From the NCBI RefSeq assembly GCF_029024465.1, contig NZ_CP118950.1:496001-560000 (forward strand): a stretch of DNA of 64,000 nucleotides, written 5' to 3'. The stretch comes from Lactococcus garvieae subsp. garvieae. Its GTDB lineage: Bacteria > Bacillota > Bacilli > Lactobacillales > Streptococcaceae. The notes under the pieces were generated by a model. It had not been told where the DNA came from. It did no database searches and saw nothing but the letters and a program-made list of their open reading frames with translations. Shown piece after piece: positions 27,094 to 36,980 of this stretch; positions within the stretch are counted from its first letter, which is position 1, and the number at the start of each line of letters is the position of its first letter. Both the position numbers and the translations under genes were made by a program.

Positions 27094-29712
27094 ATGAAAA
27101 AAATGACTTCAACAGAAGTACGCCAAATGTTCCTTGATTTCTTTAAATCAAAAGGGCATTCTATCGAACCTTCACAATCTTTAGTACCGGTGAACGACCC
27201 CACTCTACTTTGGATCAACTCTGGTGTTGCGACTTTGAAACAATATTTTGACGGTTCAGTTGTGCCAGAAAATCCACGTATTACAAATGCGCAAAAATCG
27301 ATTCGTACCAACGATATCGAGAATGTAGGTAAAACAGCACGTCACCATACAATGTTTGAAATGCTTGGGAATTTCTCAATCGGTGATTATTTCCGTGAAG
27401 AAGCTTTGGCTTACGCTTGGGAGATGCTCACAAGCAGTGAATATTTTGATTTTCCAGCGGAAAAACTTTATATTACTTACTACCCTGATGATAAAGATAC
27501 ATTCAACCGTTGGGTGGAGCTCGGTGTTGATGCAAGTCATTTAGTACCAATCGAAGACAACTTCTGGGAAATTGGCGCAGGACCTTCAGGACCAGATACC
27601 GAAATTTTCTTCGACCGTGGTGAAGCTTACGATCCTGAAAACATTGGTTTGAGACTCTTGGCTGAAGATATCGAGAACGATCGTTACATTGAAATCTACA
27701 ATATTGTTTTGTCACAATTTAATGCTGATCCAGCACTTCCACGTAGCGAATACAAAGAGTTGCCACAGAAAAATATTGATACGGGAATGGGACTCGAACG
27801 CATGGTTTGTATTATCCAAGGTGGAAAAACGAACTTTGATACCGACCTTTTCCTCCCTATCATCCGTGAAATTGAACGTATTTCTGGAAAAACTTACGAT
27901 CCAGATGGCGACAACATGAGCTTTAAAGTTATTGCAGACCATATCCGTGCGCTTAGCTTTGCTATCGGTGACGGTGCTTTGCCAGGAAATGAAGGACGTG
28001 GCTATGTCCTCCGTCGTCTTCTTCGTCGCGCAGTTATGCACGGTAAAAAATTAGGCATTGAAGGTAAATTCTTGGCTCAATTTGTTCCAGTTGTTGGTAA
28101 AATTATGGAGTCATACTACCCAGAAGTCCTTGAAAAACAAGACTTTATCATGCAAATTATTGATCGTGAAGAAGAAGCTTTTGGCCGTACAATTGATGGC
28201 GGAAGCAAACTCTTAGATGAATTGCTTGCCAAACTTAAAGAAGAAGGCAAGACAATGCTTGAAGGGCAAGATATCTTCCGTCTTTACGATACTTATGGTT
28301 TCCCAGTAGAGTTAACTGAAGAATTGGCTGAAGATGCTGGCTTTAAGATTGACCATGAAGGTTTCAAAGCAGCCATGAAAGAACAACAAGATCGTGCACG
28401 TGCTGCTGTCGTTAAAGGCGGTTCAATGGGCGCACAAAACGAAACGCTTCAATCCATCAAAGAAGAATCTGAATTCCTCTACGATGTTGAAAAATATGAT
28501 GGCAAGCTTCTTGTGGCAGTTAAAGATGATGAAAAAGTGGATACTGTAAGCGGTGAAGCACAACTTATCTTTGATAAAACACCATTCTACGCGGAAATGG
28601 GTGGACAAGTGTCTGACCACGGTGTGATTAAAAATACTGCAGGTAAAGTCGTTGCAGAAGTTAAGGATGTTCAACATGCACCAAATGGCCAAAACCTTCA
28701 TATGGTTGACATTCTCTCTACGCTTGTAGTTGGTGAAACATACACACTTGAAATTGATGCAGAACGCCGCCATGGGATCATTAAAAATCACACGGCCACT
28801 CACTTGCTCCATGCCGCATTGCACAATATTGTAGGTGAACATGCACTTCAAGCAGGTTCACTTAACGAAGTGGAGTTCCTTCGCTTTGACTTTACACACT
28901 TTGCTCCTGTAAGCAAGGAAGAATTGGCTGATATCGAACGTCAAGTGAACGAAGTGATTTGGCAATCCTTAGCAGTTGAAACAGTAGAAACTGATATTGA
29001 AACAGCTAAAGAAATGGGCGCAATGGCTCTCTTTGGCGAAAAATATGGTAAAAATGTGCGTGTCGTTAAAATTGGTGATTACTCTGTTGAACTTTGTGGT
29101 GGAACACACACAGCGACAACAAGTGAAATTGGTCTCTTCAAGATTATCAAAGAAGAAGGTATTGGATCAGGCGTACGCCGTATTGTTGCCGTAACAGGTC
29201 AAAAAGCTTATGAAGCATTTAAAGATGCTGAAAACACGCTCAATGAAGTTGCCGCAGTTGTGAAAGCACCACAAGCAGCTCAAGTTGTGCCGAAAGTAAC
29301 AGCTATGCAAGAAGAACTTAAAGCGGCTCAAAAAGAAAATGACGCATTAGCAGGTAAATTAGCTGCAAGTCAATCTGATGAAGTCTTTAAAAATGTTCTC
29401 CAAGCAGCAGGCAAAAGCTATATTGCCAGTGAAGTTACAGTACCAGATGTAAATGGACTACGTAATCTTGCAGATATCTGGAAACAAAAAGAGTTGTCCG
29501 ATGTCCTTGTCCTTGTGGCGAAGATTGGTGAAAAAGTGAGCCTGTTAGTGGCAAGCAAAACAGCTGAAGTTAAAGCTGGAAACTTGATCAAAGACCTTGC
29601 CCCTTACATTGATGGCCGCGGTGGTGGTAAACCTGATATGGCCATGGCAGGTGGATCTAAAGCTGCTGGAATTCCAGAACTTATCGAAAATGTAGGTTCA
29701 AAACTTTCTTAA
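27094..29712 (+). CDS. alaS: Alanyl-tRNA synthetase
   Basis: An 872-residue class II synthetase that charges tRNA-Ala. The N terminus [17 protein letters not shown] and motif region [17 protein letters not shown] are typical, as is the motif 3 area [13 protein letters not shown]. The editing domain has [11 protein letters not shown] and [13 protein letters not shown]. The C-Ala domain ends in [18 protein letters not shown] 27094 with the SD CGAGGAGA seven bases before it is chosen over the GTG 27052. Its T-box leader (25108-25287) is cut off by the IS, so expression must come from a promoter in or after the element. TATTAT at 27073-27078 is one candidate -10. Confidence 0.97.
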   Translation: MKKMTSTEVRQMFLDFFKSKGHSIEPSQSLVPVNDPTLLWINSGVATLKQYFDGSVVPENPRITNAQKSIRTNDIENVGKTARHHTMFEMLGNFSIGDYFREEALAYAWEMLTSSEYFDFPAEKLYITYYPDDKDTFNRWVELGVDASHLVPIEDNFWEIGAGPSGPDTEIFFDRGEAYDPENIGLRLLAEDIENDRYIEIYNIVLSQFNADPALPRSEYKELPQKNIDTGMGLERMVCIIQGGKTNFDTDLFLPIIREIERISGKTYDPDGDNMSFKVIADHIRALSFAIGDGALPGNEGRGYVLRRLLRRAVMHGKKLGIEGKFLAQFVPVVGKIMESYYPEVLEKQDFIMQIIDREEEAFGRTIDGGSKLLDELLAKLKEEGKTMLEGQDIFRLYDTYGFPVELTEELAEDAGFKIDHEGFKAAMKEQQDRARAAVVKGGSMGAQNETLQSIKEESEFLYDVEKYDGKLLVAVKDDEKVDTVSGEAQLIFDKTPFYAEMGGQVSDHGVIKNTAGKVVAEVKDVQHAPNGQNLHMVDILSTLVVGETYTLEIDAERRHGIIKNHTATHLLHAALHNIVGEHALQAGSLNEVEFLRFDFTHFAPVSKEELADIERQVNEVIWQSLAVETVETDIETAKEMGAMALFGEKYGKNVRVVKIGDYSVELCGGTHTATTSEIGLFKIIKEEGIGSGVRRIVAVTGQKAYEAFKDAENTLNEVAAVVKAPQAAQVVPKVTAMQEELKAAQKENDALAGKLAASQSDEVFKNVLQAAGKSYIASEVTVPDVNGLRNLADIWKQKELSDVLVLVAKIGEKVSLLVASKTAEVKAGNLIKDLAPYIDGRGGGKPDMAMAGGSKAAGIPELIENVGSKLS

Positions 29713-29729
29713 GAATAAAATATAAAATA

Positions 29730-29772
29730 AAAACTTTTAGTGGCGGATTTATGCTTAACTAAAAGTTTTTTA
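29730..29772 (+). terminator. Terminator after alaS
   Basis: AAAACTTTTAGT (29730-29741) pairs with ACTAAAAGTTTT (29758-29769) across a 16-base loop, then T bases. Confidence 0.8.
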
Positions 29773-29820
29773 TGTTCTGCGGAATATTAATATTAGCGTC
29801 AAGAAAAATATCGTGACATA

Positions 29821-29846
29821 AAAAAAGCTCCTAAGTGGGAGCTTTT
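29821..29846 (-). terminator. Terminator of the small minus-strand gene
   Basis: AAAAGCTCC, TAAGT loop, GGGAGCTTTT. On the minus strand it ends in TTTTTT. Confidence 0.8.
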
Positions 29847-29853
29847 GATAAAT

Positions 29854-30051
29854 TTAGTTTTCATTCTTCATTTCCACTGCGTGTTCCAGCAAGATATTAT
29901 CGTATTTTTTGGAAAAGGGCCAGTAGATCACGATAAATAGAAGGCGCAGGGCAGTTTGCCAACCTTCAACTAATAAACTGGAGAGGGTTGGTGAAGGAGT
30001 CCAAGGAGCGACAATACCTGTAGTAAATGGGGGAATAATTTCTCTACTCAT
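29854..30051 (-). CDS. Small hypothetical membrane-associated protein
   Basis: A 65-residue protein with one hydrophobic segment (TALRLLFIVIYWPF, about residues 33-46), a Pro-rich N terminus (PPFTTGIVAPWTPSPT) and an acidic/basic tail. No family was recognised. GAGG lies eight bases before the ATG on the minus strand, and a dedicated terminator follows, which supports a real gene. It is divergent from the RpiR regulator. Confidence 0.6.
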   Translation of the reverse strand: MSREIIPPFTTGIVAPWTPSPTLSSLLVEGWQTALRLLFIVIYWPFSKKYDNILLEHAVEMKNEN

Positions 30052-30131
30052 TGCAACCTCAGTCAGCTGTCCTAAAATTGTTGGTCTAGAGATAGAAGGA
30101 ATTGCCTTGACATTTGCTATTTGTTCCTAAA

Positions 30132-30156
30132 TTTTGTAACAAAAATGTGATATACT
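30132..30156 (+). promoter_or_regulatory. Promoter and palindrome upstream of the RpiR gene
   Basis: The extended -10 TGA-TATACT is at 30148-30156. A 13-base palindrome TTTTGT-A-ACAAAA (30132-30144) occupies the region just upstream and could be an operator. Confidence 0.5.
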
Positions 30157-30195
30157 GGAAGCTAAGTCAGGGAGGAAAGTGAGGAGAGGGAAAAG

Positions 30196-30987
30196 ATGTT
30201 TGAAGACAATAAACTGCACGCGCTCAATGATTTGGAAAGTAAAATTTTTGAGGAAGTTGTCAAATCACCAGAAATTATTATGAACATGACCATTCGTGAA
30301 TTTGCCTCGACCGTCCATGCTTCTCCTACGACAATTGTACGTATGACTCATAAGTTAGGTTTTTCAGGCTGGAATGAACTCAAAAATTATTTGCAAGAAC
30401 AAAAACATCAAATTTTGATGAAAGCAGAAGATCCAAAGTATGATAATCTTCTTGCCTTTGAGCTCTTTACTAAACGTTTATTGAGCCCTGAATACACTGC
30501 CCTCATAGATGAAGCTGCAAAGCTCTTAGAAGAAACCGAGTATACGGTTTTTATGGGAGTGGGAACTTCAGGTGCTTTAGCCGATTATGGCACAAAATAC
30601 TTTAATAATGCAGGGTTACCTGCATTTGAGGTCATTGATCCTTATCAACCACTCATGACAAACAATGCCAAAACAATGACAGTTGTTGCGCTCTCTATTT
30701 CTGGGAAGACCAACTTTATTATTGCTCAAATTATTGCCTATAAGAGAGATGGGGTTAAGGTTATTGCCATCACTAATGAAGCAAATAATACAATGGCTAA
30801 TATGGCCGATGTTTCTATCCCCTATAATGTGGCACATGAGGGTTCAAAGGTCCACGCTTTAGGAAATTTAACGACACAACTTCCTGTAATGGCTATTTTA
30901 GAACAATTGGCGCATAAGACCCAAGAAAGACGTCAAAATAAGAAAGATAAACGGACAGAGGAAACATTTAAAAGCAACTTTATTTAA
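30196..30987 (+). CDS. MurR/RpiR-family transcriptional regulator
   Basis: A 263-residue regulator with an N-terminal HTH_6 domain (FEEVVKSPEIIMNMTIREFASTVHASPTTIVRMTHKLGFSGWNELKNYL) and a C-terminal SIS phosphosugar-binding domain (about 115-240; VFMGVGTSGALADYGTKYF, VVALSISGKTNFII). Such proteins sense sugar phosphates. Its gene is followed by a minus-strand phosphatase and, further on, a GH1 glucosidase, but no direct target can be assigned. The SD GAGGAGAGGG precedes ATG 30196. The terminator hairpin overlaps the stop codon. Confidence 0.88.
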   Translation: MFEDNKLHALNDLESKIFEEVVKSPEIIMNMTIREFASTVHASPTTIVRMTHKLGFSGWNELKNYLQEQKHQILMKAEDPKYDNLLAFELFTKRLLSPEYTALIDEAAKLLEETEYTVFMGVGTSGALADYGTKYFNNAGLPAFEVIDPYQPLMTNNAKTMTVVALSISGKTNFIIAQIIAYKRDGVKVIAITNEANNTMANMADVSIPYNVAHEGSKVHALGNLTTQLPVMAILEQLAHKTQERRQNKKDKRTEETFKSNFI

Positions 30988-30999
30988 AGTTGCTTTTTA
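30970..30999 (+). terminator. Terminator overlapping the RpiR stop codon
   Basis: AAAAGCAACTTT, ATTT loop, AAAGTTGCTTTTT. The stop TAA lies in the hairpin. Confidence 0.85.
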
Positions 31000-31058
31000 T
31001 TTATTGAATAAATCAGTGGCTTGAGTAATAAAGTAGCCAGAGTGTAGGCATGGCTTTT

Positions 31059-31616
31059 TTATAAGAGTGAGAGTGATTCGATAAAAGTAAATATTCCTTC
31101 ATCATAAGTAAAATGAAGACAAGCCAAGTTACCGAGCGGCATAGGGGGTTGACTTTCAAAGTTAAAAACTTTCTCCTGAGTAAAAAAATGCATGGCTGCA
31201 CCATGTGAGAGGGCAAAAACCTTATCGTGCTTGTTTAAACACTCTGACAAACTTTGGTACATCCGCTCAGAAACCTGGTGACTGCTTTCGCCACCAAAAT
31301 TTTTAAAATATGTCGTCTTATCCATGGGCTCCAAGTAATTGCTATGTCCCTCATAGACTCCAAAATTCATTTCTTTAAGACCTTTCAGGCGGCCGTATTC
31401 TTGATTGGGAAATAACAATTCCAGAGTGTCAGAAGCACGTTCTTGTGTGGAAGAGTAGAAGGCATCAAAGCAAAGTTGTTTTGCTCGAAGTCGCTCTCCA
31501 GCCTTAAGCGCATCCTCGATTCCTTTTTGTGTCAGTGGCGAATCACTCCAACCTTGCGTGCGCCCTTGCACATTAAATAGAGTTTGCGCATGGCGCATTA
31601 AATACAATTCTTTCAT
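31059..31616 (-). CDS. Histidine phosphatase family protein
   Basis: A 185-residue enzyme with the RHG-type motif LMRHAQTLFNVQGRTQGW (catalytic His near residue 8), FYSSTQERASDTLEL with the conserved Arg, EMNFGVYEGH and the second His in VFALSHGAAMHFF. It is of the phosphoglycerate-mutase-like phosphatase group, not a glycolytic PGM. ATG 31616 follows TTGGAGAG on the minus strand. Its promoter is overlapped by a cre-like site, which suggests CcpA control. Substrate unknown. Confidence 0.87.
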   Translation of the reverse strand: MKELYLMRHAQTLFNVQGRTQGWSDSPLTQKGIEDALKAGERLRAKQLCFDAFYSSTQERASDTLELLFPNQEYGRLKGLKEMNFGVYEGHSNYLEPMDKTTYFKNFGGESSHQVSERMYQSLSECLNKHDKVFALSHGAAMHFFTQEKVFNFESQPPMPLGNLACLHFTYDEGIFTFIESLSLL

Positions 31617-31648
31617 TAAGAACTCTCCAATTGTTTATTTGTGCATTT

Positions 31649-31686
31649 ATTATACCGTTTTCAAAAGATGTAAGCAAACGCTCTCA
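31649..31686 (-). promoter_or_regulatory. Promoter with overlapping cre-like site
   Basis: On the minus strand, TTGCTT (31677-31672), a 17-bp spacer and TATAAT (31654-31649). The cre-like TGAGAGCGTTTGCTT (31686-31672) covers the -35, so CcpA binding should repress. Confidence 0.68.
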
Positions 31687-31840
31687 GGAATTCTTTCACT
31701 TTATTAAGGCATTGAATGGAACAGTGTGTTGTCTGTATTTAAGAGGAGTTCCCCAAATAATAGGGGGTGTTTTTTAGCTTTTTGTTTCAAGAAATAGGAA
31801 CAGAAATTCCTTATTTTCAACAGATTGTCCTCATAATATT

Positions 31841-33354
<1,514 letters not shown>

Positions 33355-33406
33355 TCGAAAAATTTGGAGCTAAACTTTTGAAAGAAAAGCAACATCCCTA
33401 CTTTTT

Positions 33407-33415
33407 TGCTATAAT
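33407..33415 (+). promoter_or_regulatory. Extended -10 directly before smpB
   Basis: TGC-TATAAT ends at 33415, six bases before ATG 33422. The predicted transcript starts on the A of ATG. Confidence 0.7.
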
Positions 33416-33421
33416 GAAATT

Positions 33422-33889
33422 ATGGTAAAAAATACAGTAGATAAGCCCCTGGCCCAAAATAAAAAGGCCCGGCATGATTATGAAATTTTTGAAACGTTTG
33501 AGGCAGGCATTGTTCTAACTGGAACAGAAATCAAATCGGTGCGTCAAGCAAAAATTCAACTTAAAGATGGGTTTGCTCGGGTACGAGATGGTGAAGTGTG
33601 GCTGTCCAATGTTCATATTGCACCTTTCGAGCAAGGTAATATCTTCAATGTGGATGAATTACGCACACGTAAACTTTTACTTAATAAAAAAGAAATTACG
33701 AAGATTGAGAAGGAGTTGACAGGAACAGGGATTACTTTTATTCCTTTAAAAGTTTATCTGAAGAATGGTTTTGCCAAGGTTTTAATGGGTCTCGCACGAG
33801 GAAAAAAACAGTACGACAAACGTGAAACACTCAAACGTAAAGAACAAAACCGAGATATTGCCCGTCAAATAAAGGCCTACAATCGCTAA
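33422..33889 (+). CDS. smpB: tmRNA-binding protein SmpB
   Basis: A 155-residue RNA-binding protein that delivers tmRNA to stalled ribosomes. Recognisable are [51 protein letters not shown] and the C-terminal [13 protein letters not shown]-like stretch (here [26 protein letters not shown]). There is no SD, and the extended -10 lies six bases before the ATG, so this housekeeping gene appears to be leaderless. The ATG agrees with the usual length of the family. Confidence 0.96.
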   Translation: MVKNTVDKPLAQNKKARHDYEIFETFEAGIVLTGTEIKSVRQAKIQLKDGFARVRDGEVWLSNVHIAPFEQGNIFNVDELRTRKLLLNKKEITKIEKELTGTGITFIPLKVYLKNGFAKVLMGLARGKKQYDKRETLKRKEQNRDIARQIKAYNR

Positions 33890-33918
33890 AAAGCAAGAGA
33901 CAGTCGTTTCTTGCTTTT
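33888..33918 (+). terminator. Terminator after smpB
   Basis: AAAAAGCAAGA pairs with TCTTGCTTTTT across a 10-base loop. Confidence 0.8.
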
Positions 33919-33946
33919 TTTGTAGCAATAATAAAAAGTAAAACCA

Positions 33947-33990
33947 TTTACTTAGCGTTTACCTAGTATTTACTAAGCATTTACAATTGG
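33947..33990 (+). promoter_or_regulatory. Pho-box-like array: four TTTAC repeats at 11-bp spacing
   Basis: TTTAC occurs at 33947, 33958, 33969 and 33980, each exactly 11 bp apart. The three upstream copies share TTTACnnAGnn or a close variant. This is the layout of a PhoB/PhoP-family binding array. It lies just upstream of the pstS1 promoter. Confidence 0.75.
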
Positions 33991-34003
33991 AGGTGGCCAA
34001 CAG

Positions 34004-34012
34004 TGTTAAGAT
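34004..34012 (+). promoter_or_regulatory. Extended -10 of pstS1
   Basis: TGT-TAAGAT at 34004-34012, 22 bp after the repeat array and 56 bp before the start. There is no -35, so activation by a Pho regulator is likely. Confidence 0.5.
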
Positions 34013-34068
34013 AGTATTGTAAGCAAAAGAGCTTACGCAGAATATAGAAAATTATTGGAGAAAATCTC

Positions 34069-34962
34069 ATGAATAAAAAGTTACTTTCTGGAATTATCGC
34101 TGGTGCAGCTTTGTTGACGCTTGCAGCTTGTGGAAATGGCAATTCATCATCTAATAGCAGCTCAGAGGGCTCAACGCCAGCTTCAGGTAAAATCATAGCT
34201 GGAGGTTCAACAGCTTTGCAACCTATGGCTCAACAAGCTTCAACTGAGTATACAGCTAAAAAACCAGAAGTTCAAATCACTGTACAAGGTGGTGGATCCG
34301 GTGTAGGTTTGACTCAGGTCTCAACAGGAACCTTCCAAATCGGTAACTCTGACATCTTTGCAGAAGAAAAATCAGGAATTGATGCTTCTAAATTGAACGA
34401 TCATAAAGTAGCTGTCGTTGGATTTGCTCCAATTGTAAATAAAGATATTAATATTGACAATCTCTCAACACAACAACTTAAAGATGTCTTCACGGGTAAA
34501 GTGAAGAACTGGAAGGAAGTTGGAGGTCCGGATGAAAAAATCACAGTTATCGGACGTGCAGCAGGTTCAGGTACACGTGTGAACTTTGATAATTTGGCTC
34601 TTGGTGGTGAAAAAGAAGTAGAGGGTCCAACGCAAGATGCCTCAGGTACAGCGGTAACGATGGTCTCTCAAACACCAGGTGCGATTTCTTACGTTGCTTT
34701 TTCTTACCTTGATAAGAGTAAAGATATCAAAGCAGTCAGCATTGATAATGTAAAACCAACAGATGAAAATGTTGCGGACAACAGCTACAAAGTTTGGTCA
34801 TACGAACACATGTATACCAATAAAGATAAAGAAACAGCAGCTGAAACAGATTTTATCAAATACGTTACTGAAGATACAAAAACAATCAAGGAACTTGGCT
34901 ATATCCCAGTTTCTGATATGAAAGTTGAACGTGACGCTCAAGGAAAAATCACAAACAAATAA
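34069..34962 (+). CDS. pstS1: Phosphate ABC transporter substrate-binding lipoprotein (first copy)
   Basis: A 297-residue lipoprotein with signal peptide and lipobox LLTLAAC (Cys about 21), then a Ser/Asn-rich linker. Phosphate-binding features are IIAGGSTALQPMA, VQGGGSGVGLTQVSTG and IGRAAGSGTRVNF. It has the SD TTGGAGAA. It captures phosphate for PstCAB. Most of the mature part is closely similar to the second copy at 35191, for example the shared FQIGNSDIFAEEKSGIDASK. That implies a tandem duplication. Confidence 0.92.
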   Translation: MNKKLLSGIIAGAALLTLAACGNGNSSSNSSSEGSTPASGKIIAGGSTALQPMAQQASTEYTAKKPEVQITVQGGGSGVGLTQVSTGTFQIGNSDIFAEEKSGIDASKLNDHKVAVVGFAPIVNKDINIDNLSTQQLKDVFTGKVKNWKEVGGPDEKITVIGRAAGSGTRVNFDNLALGGEKEVEGPTQDASGTAVTMVSQTPGAISYVAFSYLDKSKDIKAVSIDNVKPTDENVADNSYKVWSYEHMYTNKDKETAAETDFIKYVTEDTKTIKELGYIPVSDMKVERDAQGKITNK

Positions 34963-35076
34963 GAAGCAAGATTGAGCAGAGTAAAGCATTAAATTTTCTT
35001 TTCATACCCCTGACTTTACTGCACAAAAACTTATGCTTTTAAAGAATCCTTGTTCTTAATGATAATGTAAAGAGCA

Positions 35077-35106
35077 AGAGTACTTGAGCCGTGTCTCAGG
35101 TGCTCT
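35077..35106 (+). terminator. Hairpin between the two pstS genes
   Basis: AGAGTACTTGAG (35077-35088) pairs over 12 bp (with GU pairs) with CTCAGGTGCTCT (35095-35106). The T-run after it is short (CTTT), so it may be a partial terminator or an mRNA 3' stabiliser. Confidence 0.5.
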
Positions 35107-35116
35107 CTTTGCCGTT

Positions 35117-35146
35117 CCGTTTACAAACTATTTACATTGTAAACGG
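35117..35146. promoter_or_regulatory. Second Pho-box-like site with a palindrome
   Basis: CCGTTTACAA (35117-35126) and TTGTAAACGG (35137-35146) form a perfect inverted repeat. TTTAC occurs at 35120 and 35131, again 11 bp apart. Confidence 0.65.
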
Positions 35147-35175
35147 TAAGCTTTTCCTTATTTATGGTTGATTTA

Positions 35176-35184
35176 TGCTAAAAT
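35176..35184 (+). promoter_or_regulatory. Extended -10 directly before pstS2
   Basis: TGC-TAAAAT ends at 35184, six bases before ATG 35191. The AAGGA in between ends two bases before ATG, too close for normal SD use. Confidence 0.6.
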
Positions 35185-35190
35185 AAGGAT

Positions 35191-36042
35191 ATGAAAAAGA
35201 AAATTTTAATGGCTTTATTTGCAGCAATGAGTCTTGTGACTTTAGCGGCATGTGCGCCCAACTCAAATCAAGTTACAGTAGGTGGCTCAACGGCAATGAA
35301 ACCACTGGTTGAACAAGTTTCCCTGGACTATATGAAGAAATATCCAGAAGATATTATTATGGTTCAAGGTGGGGGCTCTGGTGTCGGACTTGCACAAGTT
35401 GTCGCAGGTTCTTTCCAAATTGGTAACTCAGATATCTTTGCTGAGGAAAAGTCCGGAATTGATGCCTCTAAAATTACAGGGAATAAGGTTGCAGTTGTCG
35501 GTTTTGCACCAATCGTGAACCGAAATCTGGACCTCTCCAACGTCACTCAAGACCAACTTATTGATATTTTCACGGGGAAAGTAAAAAACTGGAAAGAAGT
35601 GGGTGGTCCAGATCAAGAAATTACGGTTATCGGACGGACAGCAGGTTCAGGAACACGTGTTAATTTTGATAATCTTGCCTTGAATGGTGCGCGTGAAATT
35701 GATGGCCCTACACAAGATGCTTCCGGTTCGGTTGTTCAATTAGTTGGTCAAACACCAGGTGCAATCTCATACGTTTCGTTCCCCTATATCCACAAACCAG
35801 GAATTAAACCATTGAACTTGGACGGGGTTGAACCTACAGATAAAAATGTACTGACCAACAAGTGGAAAATTTGGTCTTACGAACATATGTACACCAACAA
35901 TAAAAATGAGAACTTTGTAGAAAATCGCTTCATCAACTATGTTAAAAATGACAAAGTAACGCTGAGAAAACTCGGCTACATCCCTGTAACAGAGATGAAA
36001 GTTGATCGTGATTATAAAGGTAAAGTTACACCAATTAAATAA
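35191..36042 (+). CDS. pstS2: Phosphate ABC transporter substrate-binding lipoprotein (second copy)
   Basis: A 283-residue lipoprotein with lipobox LVTLAAC and the same phosphate-site motifs as pstS1 (VGGSTAMKPLVEQ, VQGGGSGVGLAQVVAG, IGRTAGSGTRVNF). Unlike pstS1 it lacks the Ser-rich linker. It is the first gene of the pst operon proper, 14 bp before pstC. Its promoter suggests a leaderless message, while the downstream genes have SD sites. The two copies may differ in affinity or expression, which is inference. Confidence 0.92.
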   Translation: MKKKILMALFAAMSLVTLAACAPNSNQVTVGGSTAMKPLVEQVSLDYMKKYPEDIIMVQGGGSGVGLAQVVAGSFQIGNSDIFAEEKSGIDASKITGNKVAVVGFAPIVNRNLDLSNVTQDQLIDIFTGKVKNWKEVGGPDQEITVIGRTAGSGTRVNFDNLALNGAREIDGPTQDASGSVVQLVGQTPGAISYVSFPYIHKPGIKPLNLDGVEPTDKNVLTNKWKIWSYEHMYTNNKNENFVENRFINYVKNDKVTLRKLGYIPVTEMKVDRDYKGKVTPIK

Positions 36043-36056
36043 TTAGTAAGGTAGTT

Positions 36057-36980
36057 ATGGAAAACTCAAAAATTAAAGAAAAATTACTTTCAAGCTCAAA
36101 AGATTCGCGCTTGGAAAAATTTGGTAGGACATTGACATTCTTGTGTATCGCAATTATCGTTTTTGTCGTTGGACTTATTCTGGTCTTTGTCGCTCAAAAA
36201 GGTCTTTCAACTTTCTTTGTGGATGGTGTGAATCCGTTCCGTTTCCTCTTTGGAACACACTGGGAGCCTGGAGCAATTGGCCCTGACGGGAAACCTGCGG
36301 TTGGAGCTTTACCGATGTTTGCGGGATCTTTAATCGTTACGGTGCTTTCAGCTTTAGTGGCGACACCTTTTGCCATCGGTGCAGGAATCTATATGACAGA
36401 AATTTCGCCAAAATATGGTGCGAAAATTTTACAACCGGTTATTGAACTTTTGGTAGGTATTCCTTCAGTTGTTTATGGATTTATTGGTTTGACGGTTGTT
36501 GTACCTATTATACGTAATACATTTGGTGGAACGGGACTTGGTTTGCTTGCGGGTGTGTTTGTACTCTTTGTTATGATTTTACCAACGGTTACTTCAATGA
36601 CTGTCGATGCGCTTAAAGCCATCCCACCTCATTATCGTGAAGCTTCACTTGGTTTAGGTGCAACACGTTGGCAAACCATTTGGCGTGTTTTACTTCGTGC
36701 TGCAGCACCTGGGATTTTAACTGCGGTAATCTTTGGTATGGCGCGTGCCTTTGGTGAAGCCTTGGCTATCCAAATGGTTGTCGGTAATGCTGTAACAATG
36801 CCACAGGATCTGGTTTCTCCGGCTTCAACTTTAACTTCAATTTTGACATCAGGTATTCCAAATGCGACACCAGGTATTCAATTGAATGCCCTTTGGTCAC
36901 TTGGACTCCTCCTTCTCCTCATGTCATTGGTATTTAACATTGCGATGCGTGCTATCGCTAAGAAAGGGAGCCTTAAATAA
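36057..36980 (+). CDS. pstC: Phosphate ABC transporter permease PstC
   Basis: A 307-residue membrane subunit with six TM helices. The conserved ABC-permease loop is IPPHYREASLGLGATRWQTIWRVLLRAAAPGILTAVIFGMARAFGEALA near residues 190-240. The extracellular loop after TM1 (NPFRFLFGTHWEPGAIGPDGKPAVGALP) is typical of PstC. It overlaps pstA by one base (TAATG). It forms the translocation path together with PstA. Confidence 0.95.
   Translation: MENSKIKEKLLSSSKDSRLEKFGRTLTFLCIAIIVFVVGLILVFVAQKGLSTFFVDGVNPFRFLFGTHWEPGAIGPDGKPAVGALPMFAGSLIVTVLSALVATPFAIGAGIYMTEISPKYGAKILQPVIELLVGIPSVVYGFIGLTVVVPIIRNTFGGTGLGLLAGVFVLFVMILPTVTSMTVDALKAIPPHYREASLGLGATRWQTIWRVLLRAAAPGILTAVIFGMARAFGEALAIQMVVGNAVTMPQDLVSPASTLTSILTSGIPNATPGIQLNALWSLGLLLLLMSLVFNIAMRAIAKKGSLK

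Noticed and set aside
28423-28851. Long minus-strand open frame (142 residues) inside alaS
   Set aside because: A shadow of the highly biased alaS coding strand, with no SD or family pattern.
31749-31776. CCCC/GGGG hairpin with T-run upstream of the GH1 gene
   Set aside because: The stem is only four to five pairs and no transcript is known to need it. It is too weak to call a terminator.
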